Below are positions 11,930-24,139 of a stretch of 64,000 nt of DNA, piece by piece. The position numbers and the translations under genes are program-made. This DNA is from Sarcophilus harrisii (lineage: Eukaryota > Chordata > Mammalia > Dasyuromorphia > Dasyuridae), in NCBI RefSeq assembly GCF_902635505.1, contig NC_045426.1:359649138-359713137 (forward strand). Direction: 5' to 3'. How positions within the stretch are numbered: the stretch's first letter is position 1; each line of letters begins with the position of its first letter. Below the pieces are notes generated by a model. The model was not told where the DNA came from. It made no database searches and saw only the letters and a program-made list of their open reading frames with translations.

Positions 11930-12100
11930 GATGCATTGAGCAGAAACAAGACTAGAAAAGCACATTGGGGAGGGCTTGACTATAGAGAGTCTTAAATGGT
12001 AGACTAAGGTGTTTATTTTGTGTGAGTTGGATTTTTTTAAAGGCAAGAGACATGACAGGATAGAATACAATATTTAGGAAAATAAATGTCTATATTGGAC
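11930..12100 (+). repeat. Ancient interspersed repeat fragment
   Basis: GAGTCTTAAATGGTAGACTA, then GACATGACAGGATAGAAT, resembles the same unnamed family as 10960-11640. No coding content. Confidence 0.35.
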
Positions 12101-12654
12101 CAACAACCCATTAGGCATTTGATTTCCCTCATCAAGAAGAACTAGTGACCAGAGCACATGCTCCTATGGCTCCCTACTGCCATTTGTTGGTACAGTCAAA
12201 CTCTCACCCTCTGTTTCACCTGACCTTGGCATCTGCCAATAGCAAAAATAAAGAGGTATTTTTCAAGCAAGCTATCTATTTGCATTAAGGAATAGAATTG
12301 CAATTTGAAATCTGAATTCCAATCTGACTCATGCTTGTAGGTAACTTCATACAATAGTTTCAACTCTTTGTTCTCATTTCTTTTATTTATCTTATTTTAA
12401 AAAGTAGATACTTTTTTTCTCTTAGACTAATCATTCCCCACTCTACCTTTGAAATGAATTTATTCTTGTAACAAAGAAAAATAGTTATTAAAAAGTGATA
12501 AAGCAATCCCATCTGACAGGATAGGTAACATTCCATGACTGTATTGTGAACTTTTATAAGAGGAAAAGAGTGTGATTCAAAATGTTTTCTCTAGAGAGTA
12601 AGATTGAGCACTGCAATTAATCTGTGTTCAAAATTGTTGGACTAACTTTTATTG

Positions 12655-12790
12655 CTTCTACAAAATGAGAGGGCCAGTACGTTATATTTCTGGAAAGGGA
12701 CTGCCTTGCTTTTTTATTTTTGTGTCTGTGTCCCCAGTGCTGAAATCAGTAAATGGTACATGGTGGACTCCTAATAAATGTTTGTGTATT
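12655..12790 (+). mobile_element. L2 LINE 3' end
   Basis: Typical L2 end: GTGTCCCCAGTGCTGAAATC, a TGGTACATGGTGGACTCC block and CTAATAAATGTTTGTG. Confidence 0.75.
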
Positions 12791-13079
12791 TATCATATAA
12801 TCTAACTAGAATCTATTAGTAGTGTTCTTGGAGTCCACAATACATGATCAGTTTATTAGCCCCATTGTCACATAATGAGATACTCTAAGGAAATGACTAA
12901 AGTCTTCTAAATATAAATCAAAGACACTAAAATCATCTCTATAGGAAAATCCTGCTACTACAGACTTCTTTTGAGCTTGGTTACAATAACAAACAACTCT
13001 TGTACTTCACTGAGAAACCCCTACAATCATAGAAGGTAAGAGGAAGAATAATGGAGAATTAACCTTTTCCCCAATTATT

Positions 13080-13186
13080 CTTATATTTGTTTTTCCAATG
13101 AGATATTTCACATTTTTCTATTATTTTCATTTTTTTTTTGGTTTTGATTTATTGTACTTCGATTTCTCATAAAGTTATTAGCTTCC
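13080..13186 (-). mobile_element. Old minus-strand L1, left part (ORF1)
   Basis: On the minus strand this reads as L1 ORF1: GAAATATCTCATTGGAAAAA preceded by AATCAAAACCAAAAAAAAA. It is the 3'-side piece of the L1 whose 5' part lies at 17380-18458. The copy at 13187 split the two. The sequence left of about 13080 no longer aligns, so the 3' part of this L1 is missing. Confidence 0.75.
13175..13186. repeat. Left target-site duplication of the ORF2-only L1
   Basis: TTATTAGCTTCC is repeated exactly at 17368-17379. The preceding AAAG/AAAA may extend it to 16 bases with one mismatch. Confidence 0.92.
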
Positions 13187-16100
13187 TTAACAAGATGGCA
13201 AGTAATACAGAATTGGTAATTTTAACCATAAATATGAATGGGGTAAACTCCCCCATAAAGAGGAAGCAGTTAGCAGACTGGATTAAAAACCAGAATTGTA
13301 CAATATGTTGTTTACAGGAAACATACTTGAAGCAGGGCAACACATACAGAGTAAAGGTAAAAAGTTGGGTCAGAATCTACTACGCTTCAGATGAAGTAAA
13401 AAAAGCAGGGGTAGCCATTCTGATCTCAGATCAAGCAAAAGCAAAATTTGATTTAATTAAAAGAGATAAGGAAGGGCACGATATCTTGCTAAAGGGTAGC
13501 ATGGATAATGAAGCAATATCAATATTAAACATATATGCACCAAGTGGGTGTAACATCTAAATTCTTAAAAGAGAAATTAAGAGAACTGAAAGAAAAAATA
13601 GACAGCAAAACTATAATAGTGTGGGATCTCAGCCTTGCTCTCTCAGAATTAGATAAATCAAGCCACAAAATAAATAAGAAAAAAATCAAAGAGGTAAATA
13701 GAATACTAGAAAAGTTAGATCTTTGGAGAAAACTAAATGGAGACAGAAAGGAGTACACTTTCTTCTCAGCAGTTCATGGAAACTACACAACAATTAACCA
13801 TATCTTAGGATATAAAAACCTCAAATTCAAATGCAGAAATAGTAAATGTATCTTTTTTAAATCATGATGCAATGAAAATTACATTCAATAAAAAGCCAGG
13901 GGGAAATAAACCAAAAAATAATTGGAAACTAAATAAGTAAAGAATGATTGGGTGAAACAGCAAATCATAGACATAATCAAAAATAATTAATTATAAATAA
14001 TAATAATTAATTAATAACTTCACCCAAGAAAATAACAATAATGAGACGTCATACCAAAATGTGTGGGATGCAGCCAAGGCAGTAATAAGGGGAAATTTTA
14101 TATCTCTAGAGGCCTACTTACATAAAATAGAGAAAGAGAAAGTAAATGAATTGGGCTTGCAACTAACAATGCTAGAAAGGGAACAAATTTAAAAAAAACA
14201 GTAAAACACTAAACTTGAAATTCTAAAAATAAAAGGAGAGATTAATAAAATTGAAAGTAAAAAAAAAATTATTGAGTTAATTAATAAAACTAAGAGTTGG
14301 TTCTATGAAAAAACCAACAAAATAGATAAACCCTTAGTAAATCTGATTAAAAAAAGGAAAGAGGAAAATCAAATTGTTAGTCTTCAAAATGAAAAGGGAG
14401 AACTCAACACTAATGAAGAGGAAATTAGAGCAATAATTAGGAGTTACTTTGACCAACTTTATGTCAATAAATTCAATAACTTAAATGAAATAGAAGAATA
14501 CCTTCAAAAATATAGCTTGCCCAGATTAACAGAGAAAGAAGTAAATTGGTTAAACAGTTCCATCCTAGAAAAAGAAATAGAACAAGCTATTGATCAATTC
14601 CCTAAGAAAAAATCCCCGGGACCAAATGGATTTACCTGTGAATTCTACAAAACATTTAATAACAATTAACTCTAATGCTATATAAACTATTTGACAAAAT
14701 AGGGATTGAAGGAGTCCTACCAAATTCCTTTTATGACACAGACATAGTACTGATACCTAAACCAGATAGGTTGAAAACAGAAAAAGAAAATTATAGACCA
14801 ATCTCCCTAATGAATATTGATGGTAAAATTTTAAATAAGATATTAGCAAAAAGATTACAGAAAATCATCCCCAGGATAACACACTATGACCAAGTAGAAT
14901 TTATACCAGGAATGCAGGGCTGGTTCAATATTAGGAAAACTATTAGCATAATTGACTATATCAATAACTAAATTAACAAAAACCATATGATCATCTCAAT
15001 AGATGCAGAAAAAGCATTTGATAAAATCCAACATCCATTCCTAACAAAAACAATTGAGAGTATAGGAATAAATGGATTTTTTCCTAAAATAGTCAGGAGC
15101 ATATATTTAAAACCATCAGTAAGCATCATATGTAATGGGGATAAACTGGAACCATTCCCATTAAGATCAGGAATGAAACAAGGCTGCCCACTATCACCAT
15201 TATTATTCAATATTGTATTAGAAATGCTAGCCTTGGCAATAAGAATTGAGAAAGAGATTAAAGGAATTAGAGTAAATAATGAGGAAACCAAATTATCACT
15301 CTTTGAAGATGATATCATGGTACAGTTAGAGAATCCCAGAGATTCTACTAAAAAGCTATTAGAAATAATTCACAACTTTAGCAAAGTTGCAGGATACAAA
15401 ATAAATCCCCATAAATCCTCAGCATTTTTATACATCACCAACAAAATCCAACAGCAAGAGATACAAAGAGAAATTCCATTCAAAATAACTGTCTATAGCA
15501 TAAAATGTTTGGGAATCTATCTACCAAAGGAAAGTCAGGAATTATATGAGCAAAATTACAAAACACTTTCCACACAAATAAAGTCAGATTTACATAATTG
15601 GAAAAATATTAAGTACTCTTGGATAGGCTGAGCAAATACAATAAAGATGACAATACTATCTAGACTAATCTATTTACTTAATGCTATACCAATCAGACAC
15701 CCAAGAAACTATTTTAATGACCTAGAAAAAATAACAACAAAATTCATATGGAGGAACAAAAGGTCAAAAATTTCAAAGTAACCTAATGAAAAAAAAATTA
15801 AATGAAGGTGGCCTAACTGTACCTGATCTAAAACTATATTATAAAGCAGCAGTCACCAAAACCATTTGGTATTGGCTAAGAAATAAATTAGTTGATGAGT
15901 AGGTTAGATTCACAGGACAAAATAGTCAATAACTATGGTAATCTAGTGTTTAACAAACCCAAAAATCTCAACTTTTGGTATAAGAATTCACTATTTGACA
16001 AAAACTTCTGGGAAAACTGGAAATTATTATGGCAGAAATTAGGCATGGACTCACACTTAATACCATACACAAAGATAAGATCAAAATGGGTCCATGATTT

Positions 16101-17367
16101 AGGCATAAAGAATGAGATTATAAATAAATTAGAGGAACATAGGATAATTTACCTCTCAGACTTGTGGAGGAAGGAATGTGTGATCAGAGAAGAACTAGAG
16201 ATCATTATTGATTGCAAAATAGAAAATTTTGATTATATCAAATCAAAAAGCCTTTGTACAAACAAAACTAATGCGAACAAGATTAAAAGGGAAGCAACAA
16301 ACTGGGAAAACATTTTTACAGTTAAAGGTTGTGATAAAGGCCTCATTTCCAAAATATATAGATATTCTCCAATTGATAAATGATCAAAGGATATGAACAG
16401 ACAATTTTCAGATGATGAAATTGAAACTACTACCACTCATATGAGAGTGTTCCAAATCGCTATTGATGAGAGAAATGAAAATTAAGGCAACTCTGAGATA
16501 CCACTACACACCTGTCAGATTGGCTAAGAGGACAGGAAAAAATGATGACTGTTGGAGGGGATGCAGGAAAACTGGGACACTGATGCATTGTTGGTGGAGT
16601 TGTGAATGAACCTAAGCATTCTGGAGAGCAATCTGGACTTATGCCAAAAAAATTATCTAACCCTTTGATCCAGCAGTGTTACTACTGGGCTTATATCCCA
16701 AAGAGATACTAAAAAGGGAAAGGTACCTGTATGTGCCAAAATGTTTGTGGAAGCCCTTTTTGTAGTGGCTAGAAACTGGAAAATGAATGGATGCCCATCA
16801 ATTGGAGAATGGTTGGGTAATTTGTGGTATATAAATGTTATGGAATATTATTGTTCTGTAAGAAATGACCAGCAGGATGTATACAGAGGGGTTTGGAGAG
16901 ACTTTCATGAACTGATGCTGAATGAAACGAGCAGAACCAGGAGATCATTATACACTTCAACAACAATACTGTATGAGGATGTATTGTGATGGAAGTGGAT
17001 ATTTTCGACAAAGAGAAGATCTAATTCAGTTTCAATTAATCAATGATGGACAGAATCAGCTACAACCAAAGAAAGAACACTGGGAAATGAATGTGGATTA
17101 CTTGCATTTTTGTATTTCTTCCCAGGTTATTTTTACCTTCTGAATCCAACTCTTCTTGTGCAACAAGAGAATTGTATGTCTCTGCACATTGTATCTAGTA
17201 TATACTATAACATATTTAACATGTATAAGACTGCCTGCCATCTAGGGAAAAGGGTGGAGGGAGGGAAGGGAAAAGTCGGAACAGAAGTGAGTGCAAGGGA
17301 TAATATTGTAAAAAATTACCCATGCATATGTTCTGTCGATAAAAAGTTATTTAAAAATAAGAAAAAA
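13187..17367 (+). mobile_element. 5'-truncated L1 holding ORF2 and 3' UTR only
   Basis: Bounded by a perfect 12-bp duplication. The element begins TTAACAAG directly before the ORF2 ATG at 13195, so the 5' UTR, ORF1 and spacer are absent. ORF2 fills most of the 4181 bp. The 3' UTR (about 16990-17357) ends in ATAAAAAGTTATTTAAAAATA and a short A tail. It is less diverged than the other ORF2 copies here, with long open pieces. It lies in ORF1 of a minus-strand L1. Confidence 0.93.
13195..16989 (+). pseudogene. L1 ORF2, broken, about 1265 codons
   Basis: ORF2p is an endonuclease/reverse transcriptase acting in target-primed reverse transcription. The N-terminal endonuclease starts MASNTELVILTINMNGVNSP, with CLQETYLK carrying the catalytic Glu near residue 42. 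The RT domain includes [20 protein letters not shown] near 14790, DAEKAFDKIQHPF near 15002 and SGMKQGCPLSPLLFNIVLEM near 15168. The YADD-type motif reads LFEDDIM (near 15300), with the usual Ala changed to Glu. The C-terminal cysteine region (CWRGC...HCWWSCE-like) lies near 16550, and the last open piece ends in STTILYEDVL at 16989. Length agrees with family length. It is broken by about six or more stops and frameshifts: open pieces are 13195-13560, 13535-13867, 14675-14971, 14987-15631, 15892-16383 and 16741-16989. A TAA-rich insertion lies near 13980-14020. Confidence 0.92.
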
Positions 17368-18458
17368 TTATTAGCTTCCATTTGCTCAAATCTTCCTCAG
17401 TAAGCTTTTGTACCTTCTTTCCCAGTTGGCTAATTTCACTTTTTAAGGCATTATTCTCCTCATTTGTTTTTGTATTTCTTTTTGCACTTCTCTTGATTTT
17501 TCCCCTAATTTTTCCTCTATTTCCATTATTTGATTTTCAAATTCCTTCTTAAACTCTTTTCCTATTTTTCTTGGAGACTTTAGATGTAGGAGCTTCGCCT
17601 ATGTTATCACCTTCTGAGTGTAGGTTTGGATTCTCCTTGTCACCATAATAACTTCCAGTGGTCAGAAACTTTTCCTGTTATCTGCTCATTTTCCTAGCCT
17701 ATTACTAGACTTTTAACTCTTTGTTAAAGCAGGGCTCTGTTTCCATAGTGGAGGATGCACTGTCCAAAATTTCAGGTGTTGTTCTTTTCAGAAATTCTGC
17801 TGGGAATCTGACCATAAGCATTCTTTTCTGCCCTGGAGCTGTTAGGAGTGTTCCCACCCCACTGCAGTTGTAAAATCTAGTGTGCTGGACAAATCTGAGA
17901 GTCTGCTGACCAGGCTGTACTAAGACTACACAACAAACTCCCACCTCATTGCCATAGACATTCTCCATTGACCTTCTGATTTCTACCTGGTGTCCCTGGG
18001 CTGAGATGTCCAGAATCCTTCAGCACTGCTGCTGACTCAGGGGTCCCACCTCACTGATGCTGAGGTCCATCTGGAGCTGGGGTCAGGGCTGGGCCTTCTC
18101 TGGGATTGCACACTGGCCTCCACAGACTTGGTTCCACAGACGTTTTCTGCTAACCTTCCAGCTCCTCATTGTTGTCTCTGAACTGGGAGGTATGGAAGCA
18201 CCCAATACTGCTACTAACTCAGAGGTTGGGCCGACTGGGGCTGGAGCTGCGTCCAAGTCCAAGTCCAAGATTTCTTGCTGGACTCCCATATTTTCTGCTG
18301 ATCTTCTAAATTGCCTTTGACTGGAAAATGTTCTATTCCATCTTTTTGAGTGTTCTGATGCTCTAAAATTTGTTTAGAATCATTATTTAAAGAAATTTGG
18401 AGCAGTTTGGGGGAGATGGCAAATTCCTGCCTTTTCTTCACCATCTTGCCTCTGCCCC
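17368..18458 (-). mobile_element. Old minus-strand L1, 5' part (5' UTR and ORF1 start)
   Basis: Read on the minus strand, it begins at 18458 with GGGGCAGAGGCAAGATGGTG, an L1 5' start. The 5' UTR carries three related modules, each with a GGTTAGCAGAAAACG-like core (minus-strand starts near 18303, 18154 and 17974). An ATGAGCAGATAAC block near 17690 opens the ORF1 region, which runs to 17380, where the copy at 13187 interrupts it. The 5' UTR is homologous to that at 62767-63720. Frames here (for example 17705-17968) are UTR sequence, not genes. Confidence 0.85.
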
Positions 18459-19060
18459 ATGTGAAGTTGTAAAATTGAGTTTAACAGATAATCAGAGGAT
18501 AAAAAGTCTCCAAACTTCCATATGCCATGTTCCCTTCTCTTTTGTTAGAAGATACACAGACTACTCACGAGATGTACAAGCAAGTGCCACTGTGGGATAT
18601 AGAAATCAAAACACAACATATGCGAACCATTAGGATATCCTCCCACCATCCTCTCAGTGATTCACTAGAAATGTGCAGAATTTGGAAAAAGTACAATTGA
18701 GAACAATGAAAAAGAGTCATTATGAGATGGAACTTGGTAGCCCTGGATAATTATCTTGGTACTCATTCTGTAGAGATTCCCTACTTGCCTCTTTCAAAAG
18801 AACTACAGGAAAAGGAAATTGATTTTACCTCTGAAAATAGGCTAAATGTTACAAAACCAGGAAATATAAATGCTGTTTATGGAATCTATTCAGAAGAACT
18901 TATGCAAGTACAATAATTTCATCCATAAATGTTACTGTGATTTCATTAATTCAAATTTTCTAATTAGCTCTTGTTTGAACAGCCATGAGGTTAAAATTTG
19001 TAGAAACGGGGAGAAAATTGCCTCACTTATAAAAGGTCTCTTGACTGTCATGCTATATAA
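18459..19060. other. Unassigned sequence
   Basis: No recognisable repeat or gene. Short open frames (18397-18633, 18722-18916) have no protein family I know and no start or splice context. Confidence 0.45.
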
Positions 19061-19069
19061 AGAGACAGA

Positions 19070-19165
19070 AAAACACACACATACATACATTTATATATAC
19101 ACACATGTTCATATATAAATATGTATATATGTGTATGTGGTATATATGTATATATACGCAAATAT
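19070..19165. repeat. Imperfect CA/TA-rich tract
   Basis: ACACACATACATACATTTAT and ATGTATATATGTGTATGTGG-type alternating purine-pyrimidine sequence. A similar tract occurs at 19590-19690. Confidence 0.85.
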
Positions 19166-19589
19166 AATCTCTTGTTTCTATTGGACTGGAGTCGGATAAG
19201 GGTCCCCACTTCTCAGCCATTTCTCCTCTTTCATGACTTACAAAGTATTGTCAATTTGGGAATCAGGGAATTTTGTTCTCACTCTATTTAAGGAAGATAT
19301 ATTAGATGTTCTTGGAATACTAGTTTGCAAATGAGCCCAAAGTAGCTTTAAAGTCAGAGAGCAGGAGTGCAATTTTTCAAACGTGTAACCTGTGTATTGG
19401 AAGTGAATTATTCCTCTTCTAACATTTATCAGCAGATTTGCTCCATCAGGACACACAGTGGTCTGCAGTCAGGAGAAAGGCCATCTTCTTGCTTTCTTGT
19501 AAGTCACAATTTTGACCCTAGTGGTTAATTTCCTCTATATTATGTCTTCACTCATCAAAAACTGAATCATATTAAATATTTGGAATATA

Positions 19590-19690
19590 TCTGTATGTGT
19601 ATATATACACACAGAAAAACATATATACACAAAAATATACATATATATAATAATATATATGCATCCATATGTACACACATATACATATAC
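19590..19690. repeat. Imperfect CA/TA-rich tract
   Basis: Alternating TA and CA units with interruptions. The minus-strand frame over it codes only for Tyr/Ile/Cys repeats. Confidence 0.85.
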
Positions 19691-19825
19691 ATGCTATTTC
19701 ATGACTATTCTGTAAGCAATGCAAGGACAGGGGACAGAGACTATTTCTTGTGATTTTCTTCTCCAGCATCTCATAGCAGATTTTTTTTAAAAATTGGTTG
19801 ATTGATTGATTGATTGAATGAATGA
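19690..19825 (+). mobile_element. L2-like 3' end with (ATTG)n tail
   Basis: GCAATGCAAGGACAGGGGAC, a degraded middle and a GGTTGATTGATTGATTGATT tail match the end of L2-type copies. Confidence 0.6.
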
Positions 19826-20084
19826 ATCCTTTATCACCAAATCAACCATGAGTTTACCCAATTTGAATCCAAACTCAAGGCAGAAACACTGTGAAGGATC
19901 AGATACAATAAACAAAACATTTGCATATTGTTCCTACAGTGCCTGGTAGATTCCTATCCCTATATGTCCATTTCCTATAGGATACTCAAATTCTTTGGCA
20001 GCACAGCTCCTTAAAACGACCTGTTCCTAGAGAATTTCTGTTCTCTAAGCAATTGTTCAAAAGACTTCAGATAGCATCAGAAAG

Positions 20085-20270
20085 TTAGAACCAGAAAAGA
20101 TCTCAGAGATCATATAGAGAAAGGGATTTTTCCCTTTTTAAGTCATGAACCCTTTTGACAGTCTAGGGAAGCCTGTGGATTCCTTCTCAGCATACTTAAA
20201 AATAAAATATATTAGATTACAAAATAAAGCAATCATATTGAAATGATTATCATTTTTGGTAAGTTCACAT
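20085..20270. repeat. Ancient interspersed repeat, family not named
   Basis: TTTTAAGTCATGAACCCTTT, GACAGTCTAGGGAAGCCTGT and TTAGATTACAAAATAAAGC form a block I recognise as a widely dispersed mammalian repeat, but I cannot name the family. A degraded SINE piece precedes it (20070-20115). Confidence 0.45.
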
Positions 20271-20369
20271 ATTGCCTCCTGTCCCCAAGGTTAACAAATC
20301 TTGTTCTGGACATAATTTATTATCAAATACATACTGAATACCTTTCATAAGCTATGAAAGAAATTAGCT

Positions 20370-20490
20370 CGCAAGATAATAAGATTTAGAAATGAAAAAG
20401 ACCTCCAAGGCCATTGAATCCAGTCCCAAATCCCAGTACCAAAACTGAGGTCCAGATAATACAAGATCACACAGATAGTAAGTGGTAATA
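20370..20490 (-). mobile_element. MIR-like SINE
   Basis: Reverse complement of a MIR-type SINE: GACCTCCAAGGCCATTGAAT, AAACTGAGGTCCAGATAATA and AGATCACACAGATAGTAAGT. Confidence 0.75.
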
Positions 20491-20499
20491 TATCTGCCT

Positions 20500-21060
20500 A
20501 GACTTTGTATTTCATCAATCACTTACTCCCTGTGCCTACATTTGACACCTGTCTGCCTGATTCTTAACCAATGTTTACCCTGCCCTTGTTGTTTGTGATA
20601 ATCCTGACTTTGACAGACCTACCAAGTGCTGATGGCCTATCTAATTAACTACTAATGACAACTGTATGTCCCTAGCATCTCCTGTGACTTTCCCTATTTT
20701 GGGTTTCTATTTTTCTCCCAGTTACCCATTGTCTGTGGCTTAGTCTGGCATAAAGCAAATGTCTATAAGGAAAGGGAAAAAACTGTTAAGCTTCAAAATG
20801 GAAAATCTGGGTAATTAAATTACAACCTACACAGTCTGGGGGAGATTGGGCAGATGGTAGAGGGCACATTGGGGCCAGAGATTATTTAAGAATCGACCTA
20901 TCATTTATCCCTCTTGTTGCCAAGTAGGCTTATAACCATGTCAGACAGTTTTTTTCTCAACCCACACCTTCAAAATATTGCAAATTAGGCTCAAAGATCT
21001 CCTTAGTGGGAGATTTTTCCAGATGAAAAGGCTCAAGGAATGATTAATTTGAGTCCTTTT
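20500..21060. other. Unassigned sequence
   Basis: No gene or named repeat recognised. Confidence 0.4.
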
Positions 21061-21230
21061 TTATCAACCAATATTTACTAAGCAACTAACTACTTTGATT
21101 TCAGGCATTATAGTAAGTATTTGATCTATAGAGATGTATTCAATAAACATTTATTAAATGCCTACTAAGTGCCAGGCACTGTACTAAGAATTTAAAATGA
21201 AAAAAAGACACTTCCTTCTCTCTGGAGAAC
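21060..21230 (+). repeat. Ancient repeat with CTAAGTGCCAGGCACTGT block
   Basis: AATAAACATTTATTAAATGC followed by CTAAGTGCCAGGCACTGTAC is an old dispersed repeat start. Related copies lie near 28415, 38105, 39960 and 50650. Family not assigned. Confidence 0.5.
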
Positions 21231-21249
21231 CAGAATAAAATAGAGGCCT

Positions 21250-21955
21250 TTACATTCTAATGATGTTATGATGAAATAAGACTTGTACCCTCAGACTCTA
21301 AATTTCAAGAAGCTTAAGGCTTAAGTGGAGTAAAGGATGGAATCTGTGAACAGAGAAAAAAACATTTTAAGTACAAAGGAGAAGTTTTAACAAAGTACTC
21401 TGAGCAGTTTGAAAGAGAAATCTTATATATCTGGAGGAACAAGGAAGGAAAGCTTCATGAAGGGGGAGGACCTTGAAGAGTGATGATTTCTCTCCAGAGG
21501 TAGAAATGAGACTGGAATAAATCCTTTCTAGCCATCAAATACTACTGCATTTAATAATATAGAAATTGGAGAAAATAGGACAAGAACAGAGGATGCTGAG
21601 TAATCCAACTGACTAGCAAGCAGAGGACATGAAGAATATTAGATGAGATATGACTGAAAAAGAAGGCATACTGTGAAAATCTTGAATGGTGTGATTTTTT
21701 AAAGTTTAGATTTTTATTCATAGGGACTGAATGTCACAATTTTTTGATGACATAATGATATGATCAGAGTGGTACATAAGGAAGACAATTCTAATATCGC
21801 CATGAAGATTGAAATGGAGAAGAAAGAGAATAGATACAGGAAAACAAGTACTGGGAAGTTATTATAAATAGTACAGGTAGAATAATGAAGGATTGAATTA
21901 GGGTAATTAGAATGGAAAAGAGGAGATAAATATAAAAAAAATGCTTTATAGGTAG
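21250..21955. other. Unassigned sequence
   Basis: A/G-rich sequence. Parts resemble the internal region of the unnamed repeat near 10960, but too weakly to call. Confidence 0.3.
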
Positions 21956-21962
21956 AATTCTT

Positions 21963-21977
21963 AATATATATACATAC

Positions 21978-22008
<31 letters not shown>

Positions 22009-22010
22009 CT
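21963..22010. repeat. (TA)n tract
   Basis: ATATATATACATACATATAT-type sequence directly left of an L2 element. Confidence 0.9.
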
Positions 22011-22099
22011 TAATTTTTTCACTGCTGATATCCTTCTACTACTTGTATCCAATTAGCTGAAATTCTACTCATATACCTCCATCTCTCCGCACACACACA

Positions 22100-22765
22100 C
22101 CAGGTTAGTCCAGGCCCTCATTATCTTTTATCTGTATATCAGCCTCTTCATTGGACTGCTGCATTCTCAACTCACTCCTTTATGATCCATCTTCCCTTCA
22201 CACAACTGCCAAAATAATTTTTCTAAAGGATCAGGATGTCCCATGTCATTCAACTACTTGAGAATCAGCAGCAGCACCTTATTTACTACAGGAAAAATGC
22301 AAGCTCTTTAGACTGCCATTTAAAGTCCTTAGGAGTTAGACTCCAAACTATCTTTACAGGCTCTTTTCATATGTCTGCTTTGAACCTTCTATAGTCCAGG
22401 TAAACAAACCTATTTATTATTCCCAAATCTGGCCATCCATTTTCCATCTCAGTAATTTTGCACAGGACCAATCAAGGCCTTCCTTTTCATTTCTATCTCT
22501 TAGAATAAGTGCTGTTTTTCATGTTTCACTCCACTCATGTGCCATCTTCTACCAGAATCTTTTCCTTAATCTCCTCTAATCAGGAGTTGATGATCTTTTT
22601 CTCCTCAAATCATCCTGCATTTATCTATTTGCTTCAATATGATATCATGCTAAGAAAGGGTAAGATCTTTAAGGTCCGAGACTATTTTTCATTTTGTCTT
22701 TTGATCACCATTGCTTAGTGCCATTTTTTGCTCAAGGCACATACTAATGAATATTTACTGAATTA
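22100..22765 (+). mobile_element. L2 LINE, 3' part
   Basis: Ordered L2 blocks: CACAACTGCCAAAATAATTT, CTGCCATTTAAAGTCCTTAG, a promoter-like CTTCCTTTTCATT stretch and the end ATGAATATTTACTGAAT. Diverged and non-coding. Confidence 0.75.
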
Positions 22766-23044
22766 TATTAGGAACTAGCAGAGCATCCATAGAACTGAGC
22801 TCTTTAATTCTCCTTCCATATCATACTAGTTTTTGGGGGTCTGTGTTTCTCCCACCCCCAGCTGAAGGTACCTTTACTGATTGGATTGTTGTTTAATAAA
22901 AAGTAAACCCATTAATAGAGACTCATGTACTATGGCTTTGAGCTGATAAAAGTCTACATAATTCCTTGAGATGGGAAGCTTTTCAGGAAGCCTATGTGTG
23001 AATGAGGGATGAGGAAAAGTGCTTAAGATGCAAATATGCTAAAA

Positions 23045-23395
23045 GAGGAGGTTCTGGATAACAAATGCCATCTGCATCCAGAGAGAGAACTATGGAGACT
23101 GAATGTGAGTGAAAGCATAGTATTTTCACTTTTTTGTTGTTGCTACTGTTTTTTTGCTTGTGTTTTTTCTCATGTGTTTTATGTGATTTTTCTTCAACAA
23201 CATGAAAAATATGGAAATATGTTTAAAAGAACCGCATCTATTTAACCTATATTAAATTGCTTGCTGTCTTAGGAAGAGGGGGAAAGGGAGGAAAAAGAGA
23301 AAAAATTGGAACACAATGTTTCACAAAATGAATGTTGAAAACTATCTTTACATGTATTTAAAAAATAAAATTCTATTTAAAAATTAAAGAAAAAG
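23045..23395 (+). mobile_element. 5'-truncated L1 3' UTR
   Basis: Matches the 3' end of the L1 at 4154-10009: a CATCCAGAGAGAGAACTATG block, GATTTTTCTTCAACAACATG, TTAAAAGAACCGCATCTATT, a G-rich GGAAGAGGGGGAAAGGGAGG stretch, then AAAACTATCTTTACATGTAT and a short A tail. I could not find a clear duplication. Confidence 0.8.
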
Positions 23396-23454
23396 TAACA
23401 TCATCTCTAAGTTCTCTTCCATATTTAAATCATATATTTCAAATTCATCAAAGA

Positions 23455-23660
23455 ATTTCATAAATCATAGTTTTAAAGATGACAGGGACTTTCAATGTCA
23501 TTTAATCTAATACTCTCATTTTATATGTCAGAATAGTGATGCTCTGAAAAGATCAAATGAGTTGCCTAGGGCAGAGGCTCAAAAGAGATACCATGTATAA
23601 AGTATTTTCCAAATCTTAAATTTCTATATAAATGCCACTATTATCTTCATTATCAAATCT
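23455..23660 (-). mobile_element. MIR-like SINE and tail fragment
   Basis: CAGGGACTTTCAATGTCATT and ACTCTCATTTTATATGTCAG read as a reversed MIR-type SINE. A GTATAAAGTATTTTCCAAAT piece after 23585 looks like a separate sense tail. Confidence 0.6.
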
Positions 23661-23859
23661 ATGGTCACCAGACTCTCAAACTGATGATGATTTCATTCCT
23701 TAAGCCTTCTACTGTACTATTGCCAAATTCAAACAATGTTTATAAAGAAATATAGAAGTGTGCTAGGAAATGTTTAACAATGAAGTTTTCTAGAAAAAAT
23801 TATGTGTGCTTAACACTTTTAATTTTAATCTGCTTTACCAATACTTTCTTTTTGTTTAA

Positions 23860-24050
23860 CAGTTCTTCAGTTATGCCCAACTCTCATGACCTCAGGTGAG
23901 GTTTTATTATATAGATACGGGAGTGGTTCTCCATTCCTTTCTCCAGTTCATTTTATAAAAGCAAACAGGGGTAAGTGACTTGCTCAGAATGATATAGCTA
24001 ACAAGTATCTGACTTCAGACCCAATGATATATCCACTGCACTACCCAGAC
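23860..24050 (-). mobile_element. RTE-tailed tRNA SINE
   Basis: The plus strand begins with the reversed RTE-like tail (GATACGGGAGTGGTTCTCCA) and continues AAGTGACTTGCTCAGAATGA to a head-like ATATATCCACTGCACTACCC. Confidence 0.7.
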
Positions 24051-24139
24051 AATCAATAAAACAATAAATCAAGTCCTGATTTATAGCATCTCTGGATTTT
24101 GGAGATGTAAGTGCTCATATAGAAGTTAGAGATGGTTTC

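Noticed and set aside
13138-13194. Apparent upstream extension of the L1 ORF2 frame
   Set aside because: It begins with TTG, lies outside the element in flanking sequence, and the family start is ATG 13195.
17705-18633. Several 68-87 codon frames as possible host exons
   Set aside because: Most lie in the 5' UTR of a minus-strand L1 or just beside it, with no conserved family and no splice context.
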